Shown: one piece after another, positions 57,265 to 64,000 of the stretch
Position numbering within the stretch: position 1 is the first letter of the stretch
Layout of the letters: every line of letters starts with the position of its first letter
From: Nelumbo lutea
Taxonomy: Eukaryota > Streptophyta > Magnoliopsida > Proteales > Nelumbonaceae
NCBI GenBank assembly: GCA_022828595.1
Contig: JAKGHH010000001.1
Coordinates: 204,185,813-204,249,812 of the forward strand
Direction: 5' to 3'
Length of the DNA: 64,000 nt
Program-made: the position numbers and the translations under genes
The notes under the pieces: model-generated
Database searches by the model: none
The model's input: only the letters and a program-made list of their open reading frames with translations
Told to the model about the DNA's origin: nothing

Positions 57265-58325
57265 TCTGGTTTCCTAAATCTGGAGCAACACATCACCTCA
57301 CTTCAGATCTCACTAAACTATAAATCCATGATGACTATGATGGATTTGATCGAGTCTCTATTGGCGATGGTTCAGGTTTGCAGATTGCTCATTCTGGTTC
57401 TTCTACTATTTCTACTTTATCTTCCAGATCATTGCTTATGAATAATATTCTACATGTTCCCCGGATCTCCTTCAATCTCTTATCTGTGGCTTGGTTTTCT
57501 ACTGATAATAATGTCTACTTTGAATATCATCCTCATGAATTTTTTATGAAGGATCAATGCACCGGGATGATACTTTTTCAAGGGCCAAATAAAGATGGCT
57601 TGTATCAGCTTCATCTTCCTATTACGTTACCAGCTTCGTCCCCCTATGCTTTTGTAGGTACTCGTGCTAGCCCTACGATTTGGCACCATCGACTAGGTCA
57701 CCCTACTCTTAGAGTGACTCAAGAAATTATTTCTTCTCAGCATTTACCGATAATTTCTAGTATTGCATTTAATTTTTATTCAGCTTGCTCAATAGCCAAA
57801 AGTTATGTACTTCCTTTTTCCAGAAACCATACTATTAGTAAATCTCCTTTGGAATTAATTCATTGTGACTTATGGAGACCCTCTCTAGTGACATCTGCTT
57901 CTAGCTATCATTACTATATTTTGTTTGTTGATGATTTCAGTTGGTATAGTTGGATTTTTCCACTCACCTACAAACCTAAAGCTTTTAACGTGTTCTTGAA
58001 ATTCAAAGTTAATGTTGAATTACTGTTTGATTCTAAAATTAAATATTTTCAAAGTGATGGTGGCTCTGAATTCAAGACTTTTGAAAATTATTTTAATCAT
58101 GCGGGTACCTCTCGTCGTATATCCTGTCCATATACACAGGCACAGAATGGGTGAGTTGAATGCAAACATCGCCATATTGTTGAGACTGGTCTTGCTCTTA
58201 TGACTCATGTTGGAGTACCTCCTAAATATTGGCTCGAAGCCTTTTTCACTGCCGCCTATCTCATTAATCAGCTTCCTTTCTTAGATCGTTGTCTCTGTTT
58301 GAGAAATTATTTGGTCATCCTCTAG
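57265..58325 (+). pseudogene. Copia protease and integrase
   Basis: The protease motif reads WFPKSGATHHLT where the catalytic Asp (DSGATHH) is expected, so Asp has become Lys. Then come the pre-integrase HHRLGHPTL and an integrase core with HCDLW and QSDGGSEF. The third acidic region follows a TGA stop at 58153 (QNG*VE, where QNGRVE is usual, a CGA to TGA change). Frame lost after about 58285. Confidence 0.82.
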
Positions 58326-58763
58326 ACTACCTCGAACTCCGTGCCTTTGGGTGTAAATTCTTTCCACATGTTCGGCCACATTATAAGCACAAATTACAAT
58401 ATCACTCTCTTTCATGTGTATTTCTTGGGTATTCTAATTCCCATAAAGGGTATATTTGTTTGCATCACTGTACGTGATGAATCTTCATTTCTCGCAATGT
58501 TATTTTTAATGAAGATTATTTTCCATTTCTTCATACCGCGGATACTGCATCACCACCATCCTTGATTCCACCTCCTCCAGTTGGGGCTCCTCCCCTTGTT
58601 GTTGATTCAGACATTGCATTGCCAGGTGAAGTTTCATCCTCTCCATCATCTCCTTAGGATGTTGCATCCCCACCTACCACTACTGAATTTGCTGCTTCCG
58701 TTTTACCACCTTCTTCTCCCTTGCATCCGATGACCACTTGGGCTCGACATGGTATATTCAAGC

Positions 58764-59030
58764 CATGGTTTTTAAAATCGAGCCGGTCAAAGGTCCAGTT
58801 ACCGGTTCGAATGGTCGGCCCGTTCTGACAAAAAAATAAAAACAAAATTAAAAAAAATTGAAAATTTGAAAAAAGTCACAACTATTTGAATAGTTCGAAC
58901 GGTTAACCGGTCGGTTCAACGGTTTGCTGACCAAAATCAACGGTTTTGGGAAAAAATGGAACTGGTCAGATGATCAGTTCCCGGTTTTTCCGATCTGACC
59001 GTTCGGTCCGGTCCGGTTTTGAAAACCATG
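58764..59030. mobile_element. hAT-type MITE inside the copia element, ACCGGTC arms
   Basis: Inverted ends CATGGTTTTTAAAA / TTTTGAAAACCATG, flanked by ATTCAAGC (58756-58763) and ATTGAAGC (59031-59038), 7 of 8 matching. Arms contain CCGGTC, GGTCCGG and GAACGG motifs. It separates integrase from reverse transcriptase. Confidence 0.8.
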
Positions 59031-60048
59031 ATTGAAGCCCAATCCTTACTTTCTAGTCCTCTTCCTGAATATAAACCAACTTGTTATTCTCAAGCTCACA
59101 AAGATCCTCGATGGGTTCTTGTAATGACTGATGAGTATAGGGCCTTACTTCAAAATAAAACTTGGACTCTTGTCCCGGCTCCACCTGATAAGAATATTAT
59201 TGGCAACAAATGGGTTTTTAAAATCAAGCACAAGCCTGATGGTTCGGTTGAGTGTTTCAAAGCACAACTTATTGCCAAAGGCTTCTCTCAAGAAGCTGGC
59301 CTTGATTATGATGAGACATTCAGTCCTATCGTCAAACCAGCCACCATTTGCATAGTACTATCTCTTGCTATTGGATGTTTGCAATGTCTTTTTACATGGC
59401 TACATTTCAGAAGAAATATATATGAAGCAACCAGTTGGGTTTGTTAATCCCAGATTTCCAACACATGTTTGCCGTCTCCATCGATCTCTCTATGGTTTGA
59501 AACAGTTACATCGAGCTTGGTTCACAAGGTTGCGTGAATTTTTTCTCTCTCTTGGATTTCTTGAATCTCGTGTTGATGCCTCCCTTTTTATCTCCCGTTC
59601 TGGATCTGACATCATTTTAATTCTTATTTATGTGGATGGCATCATCATTACGGGATCATCTTCCTCCACTACTAACACCCTCATTCAACATCTTGCTTCT
59701 CAGTTTTCACTTCGTGATTTGGGCTCTACACATTATTTTCTAGGTGTTGAACTTCACCGATCATCCAATGGTTTTCATCTCTCACAACACATGTATATTG
59801 ATGACCTTCTGCATCGAGCACAACTTCATGATGCCAAACCTCTCTCTACTCCTATGTCTTCCTCCATTCGTCTCACCAAATCAGAGGGTGAAACTCTCAC
59901 TGATCAAACTTTCTCCCACAACATTGTTGGTGCTCTCCAGTACATAACCATTACTTGTCCAAAAAATGCTTTTGCTATAAATAATGTATGTCAATTCATG
60001 CAATCTCCTAGTACAATCCTGTTGCAAAGAGGATTCTTCAATATCTAA
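59031..60048 (+). pseudogene. Copia reverse transcriptase
   Basis: Reads MTDEYRALLQNKTWTLVPAP, NKWVFKIKHKPDGSVECFKA and AKGFSQEAGLDYDETFSPIV. A frameshift near 59380 follows, then DVCNVFLHGYISEEIYMKQP, RSLYGLKQ and LILIYVDGIIITG. The catalytic YVDD has become YVDG. The later part (QFSLRDLGSTHYFLGVEL) is well kept. Confidence 0.85.
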
Positions 60049-60546
60049 AAGGCACCATCACTTATGGCTTGCTTCTTCAACCATGTCATACGTTCTCTCT
60101 TGTTGCTTACTCTGATGCTGATTGGGGTAGCTGTCTTATGGATCGACGTTCATAGAGTGGTTATTGTGTGTTTCTTAGTCCTAACCTAATTTCTTGGAGC
60201 TCTAAAAAGCAACCTACAGTGGCTCGATCTAGCACTGAATTGAAATATCGCAGCTTAGCCTCTGCAGCTGTTGAGGTTTTGTGGCTTCATATGCTCCTCC
60301 AAGAACTAGGTATCTCCCTCTCTACAACTCCTTTAATATGGTGCGACAACGTGGGGGCTAAATTTCTTTCTAACAATCCTATACTTCATTCTAGCTCCAA
60401 ACACATTGAGTTGGATATTCATTTCATTCAGGAGAAAGTTGCAACTAAGCTTCTTGATGTACGGTTTATTCCCTCGATGGATAAGATAGAAGATGTTCTC
60501 ACCAAACCTCTTGGTCTTCCACAATTTGAGGCCCTTCATCACAAGC
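60049..60546 (+). pseudogene. Copia RNase H
   Basis: Reads YSDADWGSCLMDRRS, a stop at about 60153, SGYCVFLSPNLISWSSKKQP, ARSSTELKYRSLASAAVEVL, WCDNVGAKFLSNNP, KHIELDIHFIQEKV and DVLTKPLGLPQF. This is a typical end of a copia polyprotein, followed by the polypurine tract. Confidence 0.85.
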
Positions 60547-60580
60547 TCACCATGTCTCCCCCGATTGTGCTTGAGGAGGG

Positions 60581-60826
60581 TGTAAATGATAACATGCATA
60601 GCACATGCACGCATGGCACATACACGTGGACCTCCTCTTTCTCCTCCTTCACCTTCTGGACTCCCGCTTTAATTTGTATTGTAATTACCTCTCCTAATGT
60701 ACTTCTCTCCCTTGTAGATAATCCTTATCTCAGTAAAGGATAAACTTATCCTAGTAAGATAAGCTCTATACTCTATAAATATCAGTAATGAAAGACAAAC
60801 AAGGTAATTCGACCATTACTCTTATA
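60581..60826 (+). repeat. Copia 3' LTR
   Basis: 246 bp, TGTAAATGATAAC...ACTCTTATA, followed by GAAAT (60827-60831). Contains a segment around 60610-60705 (CTCCTCTTTCTCCTCCTTC) absent from the 5' LTR. The differences between LTRs indicate an old insertion. Confidence 0.88.
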
Positions 60827-62029
60827 GAAATACTCTTGCTCAAAAAGCTCAAAGAATTAAATAATTCTCATTTTGGTAAAATCAAAAAGAAAAATATGGA
60901 TATGATTTGGTAAGGTTAACGTGAAAAAATGTTTGATTGATGACCCAACTACACTTATTCATCTCGAGAATGCTCTCCAAAAGCAATTAGATAATATTCT
61001 TATTTGTGAAGTGGTAATCAAAATAGATTGGCTAAACCTGGAAAATATAAAGAACGATTTTTTTTTTCATATTCTGACACCCATCAGAAGGAGCAAAAAT
61101 AAAATTATTAGTATAAAGGATGATAGTGGGGGTGGATTATGAACTCTATAGAAATGAATAGTCATTTTTTAAAAAGTTCGAAGGATACAAATCTAAGGGA
61201 ACTAATAATGTTGAAGATTTCATTAGTGATATTAATCAATGCGTATCAAATGAGATGAATATGAACTTCATAAAGGATCTTATTTCATCTATTAAGGATC
61301 TGAAGGCATCTGTTTTTAAGAAACTCTAGAATGTGATTGGAGATTCGGTTTATGGTGCAGTACAAGCATTTTCTCAACTCTGGTAAATTAAATAGAACAC
61401 TTAATAGAACTTTCATCATTCTTATACACAAATCAAATAATCCTAAAAGGGTTAATAATTTAGACCCATAGCTTATGTAATGTGATTTATAAAATCATTT
61501 CAAATATCTTGGTCATTAGAGTCAAGCTTTTCCTTGATATTATATCCCCTTATTAGAATACTTTGATACTTTATAGGCAAATCACTAATAATATTATCAT
61601 TTCTCATAATATGTTGCATTTTGTGAGGAAAAATAAGGAATAGTTTAGAATTATGGCCTACAAGATTGATATAGAAAAAAGCTTATGATTGTCTAGAATA
61701 GGATTTCATTGAAAAAGTTTCGACTAATTTTGGATTTCACAGAAAATGGATTGAATGGGTAATGGAATGAATGTATTAGAACTATTTCTTTTTAGATTCT
61801 CATTAACGGCTCCCCAACTAGGGACATTGCTGTGTCTAGAGGTTTCAAACACTGAGACCCCTTTTCTCCATACATTTTTGTGTTATATGTTGAAGCTCTG
61901 TCTAGGAAGTTGGGAAGAAAGGCAAAGAGTAATAGTAATTTAATTGGTTGTAAAATCTTCAGGAATGGTCCCTCAATTCCCATTCTCCAATTTGCTAATG
62001 ATTGCATTATATTTGTAAATACCTCTATC

Positions 62030-62389
62030 CAATATTTTAAAACCCGAATTGGTCTGAATGGTTAGATCGTTAGACCCGGGAACCAGAAGCCATTCCAGTT
62101 TTTTAGAACACTGGATTTTAGGTTTTTGAAAAACTGGTAGAACCGGTCAAAACTCAACAGAACTATTAAAGATCAACAGGTTTTGATGATTCAACCAATT
62201 TTAATGACCTGTCTAGGTGGGTAAGTGCTCTGAAACTTAAAATGCAAGTCTCGTGAATTAACCACCCCTCCCATGCATAAGATGTGCTATATTGTACAAA
62301 AAAAATTAAAAACATTAAATATGTGAATAATGATCAAACCATTTCACTTCACAATCAAACCATTTAACCCATGACTCAAGAAGCATTTT
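62030..62389. repeat. Unclassified insertion in the LINE
   Basis: Begins ATTTTAAAACCCGAATTGG, similar to the end of the 58764 MITE, with GGTCTGAATGG and AACCGGTCAAAAC motifs. The LINE reading stops before it and resumes after it. Exact ends and target duplication could not be fixed. Confidence 0.45.
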
Positions 62390-62619
62390 GGTTTTGTGTC
62401 TAGTCCAAGTCTTATAATGGTGCCTCTATCAATGCTTGTCTTGAGATTAGAGATATTTTCGACAAGTTTCCTAAGGCCTCATGTCAATACCCAAAATTTT
62501 CTAAGTTGGCTATCCATTTTTCTGACAATAGTCTTATCAAATTGCAAAAAAGGCATTGCTAAAATTTTTGAAATTCCAATTGAGAGGAAATGTAAGACCT
62601 ATTTTCGGGCTCCTTCTGA

Positions 62620-63483
62620 TGTTGCACGATCCGGGCACTCCTAACTGGCGGAAACCTGGCTTCTAACTGGTGACGGACGGTACCTGAGGCAAAGAGGAAG
62701 GTAAAGAATTCCCGGGGAGCTCGCCCGGCAGGAACACTTCAATGCTTAAGTTAGAACTCTGAGAAAACTGAAGAATACAAACAAAGAGCTGAGAGTGCAG
62801 ATGGTGCAAGTTCAATACCTCTTCTCTTCGAGGGCTGGGTTTTTTTTTTATATTGAAGATCTCCCAAATCAGGCGTAACCGCCTCTGTCACAACCGTTAT
62901 TGCCAGAGCCGAGGTGGTGGATGTGGGCAGCCGTTGCAGGGTACGGACCTGTCAGGCATGCCACATCTGGCAGAAGTGGCAGGCACGACGCCGCCTGACA
63001 AGAGACGTGGGCGCAGCCTCCAGATTCGGTAGGTACTATTGTCAGGCAGACCTTTTCCGCAGGTTGCCAAGCTACTTTGCACCGAGCTGCCTTGGTCCAA
63101 TCTACCCTACACTGGGGTGCTGGGGTAACCGAGGTGCTTATGCTTGAGGCGAGCCTTTGGCAAGTATGGGCAGGAGCGTTAATGGGGCTATCCCGAAGTG
63201 TCCCCACTTTGGGATACTTCCCGTAGATCGGGGTGTTCCCTTCTCAGGAAGGAAGAGTTTGGGGCCCACTGGGAGGAGCTCGGGAGTCCTCCTCCCTTAG
63301 GGAGGATTCAGAGTATGCTAGATGTTTCTTCTCGGCGAGCTGCTATGTCCTCCGAGTTGTATTGCTGGGCTCCAGCGAGTTCAGTACGTCGAGTTATGGC
63401 CAGGCTGCCATGCTTTGTCACTTATGCCAAGTTGTACCCACGTGTCCCCGTGCTATGAGGTTGGGCCAAATCACCCTCCATCA
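62620..63483 (-). repeat. 3' LTR of the second Tat element
   Basis: Proper TG...CA ends in both readings. The first 60 bp in element orientation (TGATGGAGGGTGATTTGGCC) match 23819 onward. The 5-bp duplication cannot be verified because the other end lies outside the window. Confidence 0.75.
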
Positions 63484-63703
63484 ATTGTCCCCCACTCCCT
63501 GTGTTGGGGGTGGATTTGGCTCGGAGCTCTGGCCTCCTGATCAGGAGGCTTATTGGTACAGTCTACACGCGGACGTCACGCAATCTATGAACTCCGCGGA
63601 TGTCAAAAAATGCGCTAAACTGATTTTGCCTCGGGGGTCGCATAGCTGGTTTTCTTGAGAGCCGTCAGATCGTCTTGATCTTGACCGTTGATGCCCGAGT
63701 ATA

Positions 63704-63714
63704 GTGGCTATAAA
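63704..63714 (+). promoter_or_regulatory. TATA box of the second antisense ORF
   Basis: GTGGCTATAAA lies 182 bp upstream of the ATG at 63891. Same box and similar spacing as at 23561-23570. Confidence 0.55.
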
Positions 63715-63890
63715 CAGCGAGGGTCCTGGTCATTTTCCCTTACCATAAGTCCTCAGCACTCGTCTTGAGCTCGCGTCTATGGTCTCCAGCTCGGGTCAAT
63801 TCTCCCTAGTTCGGTTGCTTTTCCTTGGTGAGTCCCCTTTGCTTTTCTTTCAGTTTCCTTTCCTTCCAGTTCGTTTTGGTTTTCTCCATT

Positions 63891-64000
63891 ATGTCTAGCT
63901 TCGATAACCAACTGGATGAGCCCGAGGTAGGTACCTCGGCTCAGGGTGATCCCATCGAAGTCCAGTCTCAAGAGGCACGGGAGACCTCAGGTAATTTGGC
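63891..64000 (+). CDS. Start of the Tat antisense ORF, partial
   Basis: ATG at 63891 begins MSSFDNQLDEPEVGTSAQGD and stays open to the window end. DEPEVGTSA matches the decayed copy at about 23340-23370. This copy keeps an intact start, so it may be younger. It runs antisense to the element's pol. A possible splice donor (CAGGTAATTT) lies near 63990. Confidence 0.65.
   Translation, partial: MSSFDNQLDEPEVGTSAQGDPIEVQSQEARETSGNL

Larger units (their letters stand above)
56081..60826 (+). mobile_element. Ty1/copia retrotransposon, complete but defective
   Basis: Structure: 5' LTR 56081-56303, initiator Met-tRNA-type primer site TGGTATTAGAGTC at 56304, gag, protease, integrase, reverse transcriptase, RNase H, polypurine tract TTGAGGAGGG (60571-60580), 3' LTR 60581-60826. 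Perfect target duplication GAAAT at 56076-56080 and 60827-60831. The gene order with integrase before reverse transcriptase defines copia. Damage includes many stops and frameshifts, protease and polymerase active-site changes, and an internal MITE. Confidence 0.92.
54870..62619 (+). mobile_element. L1-type LINE split by later insertions
   Basis: Left part: [20 protein letters not shown] at 54877 (start of the endonuclease), FQ/MLYQ-type sequence to 55179, and NKTWRCDFPKSNLSSDYTAL near 55865. Right part: LIDDPTTLIHLENALQKQLD and NKIISIKDDSGG (60930-61140), then reverse-transcriptase motifs CNVIYKIISNILVIRVKLFL, ISHNMLHFVRKN, MAYKID and GPSIPILQFANDCIIFVNT up to about 62030, and KGIAKIFEIPIERKCKTYF near 62530-62605. 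It is cut by a hAT MITE (55180-55675), a copia element (56081-60826), another repeat (about 62030-62389) and finally by the Tat LTR at 62620. Stops abound. Confidence 0.75.
62620..64000 (-). mobile_element. Second Tat-lineage gypsy element, minus orientation, cut by window end
   Basis: 3' LTR 62620-63483 (864 bp; on the plus strand TGTTGCACGATCC...CACCCTCCATCA), polypurine tract on the minus strand (GGGAGTGGGGGACAAT, at 63484-63499), then the antisense-ORF promoter region and start. It faces the copy at 18728-24330. Its LTR is longer and carries the CTTAAGCATTGAAGTGTTCC region missing there. It inserted into the LINE. Confidence 0.8.

Overview
The window is nuclear DNA of a flowering plant. 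Introns have GT/AG borders. There are several nested plant transposon superfamilies: Ty1/copia, Ty3/gypsy of the Tat type, L1-type LINEs, CACTA, hAT and PIF/Harbinger MITEs. The two intact genes are plant-type. The AT-rich composition, long LINE-filled introns and codon use point to a non-grass angiosperm. The many hAT-type MITEs would suit an early-diverging eudicot, but the species cannot be fixed from this sequence.

Only two complete host genes are supported. (1) A papain-family cysteine protease on the minus strand (29159-31025; four exons, 360 aa; Cys/His/Asn/Gln catalytic residues all present). (2) MBF1, the multiprotein-bridging-factor coactivator, on the plus strand (45090-53547; four exons, 142 aa), whose two large introns are packed with LINE debris and a MITE. 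Broken host-gene pieces are a katanin p80 WD40 pseudogene (39799-40688, minus), an unidentified gene split by a hAT element (1542-3350), a possible receptor-like cytoplasmic kinase N-terminus (about 41150-41408, minus), and two gene fragments carried inside a CACTA transposon (an RBP45/47 RNA-binding protein and a glutamate-receptor-like protein).

Layout. 0-5 kb: a gene relic split by a 1.36-kb hAT element, then a TRIM retrotransposon with a hAT MITE in one LTR. 5-8.6 kb: no supported gene. 8.65-14.03 kb: a 5.4-kb CACTA element with TSD ACA and captured gene fragments. 14-18.4 kb: AT-rich, motif-rich MITEs and a tRNA-like SINE head. 18.7-24.3 kb: a Tat-lineage gypsy fragment (RNase H, integrase, tandem repeats, a long antisense ORF, part of the 3' LTR). 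24.9-25.6 kb: a copia remnant. 29-31 kb: the protease. 31.5-34.3 kb: a cluster of MITEs. 35.4-36.8 kb: a minisatellite and a solo LTR with a GC-rich island. 39.8-41.4 kb: pseudogenes. 42.7-43.3 kb: a gypsy LTR. 44.5-53.5 kb: MITE plus MBF1. 54.9-62.6 kb: a LINE split by a MITE, a complete but dead copia element (itself holding a MITE) and a further repeat. 62.6-64 kb: the 3' LTR and antisense-ORF start of a second, opposite-facing Tat element.

The most unusual points are these. At least eight MITE-like elements share an architecture (usually a TAGGGGTG-type end, about 8-bp target duplications, arms built from one short motif), but each uses a different motif. The two Tat copies conserve a TATA-bearing region upstream of an antisense ORF, which also carries candidate introns on its own strand. 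The CACTA element has captured two unrelated genes. A tandem duplication in the protease gene left a relic exon whose splice donor is destroyed.
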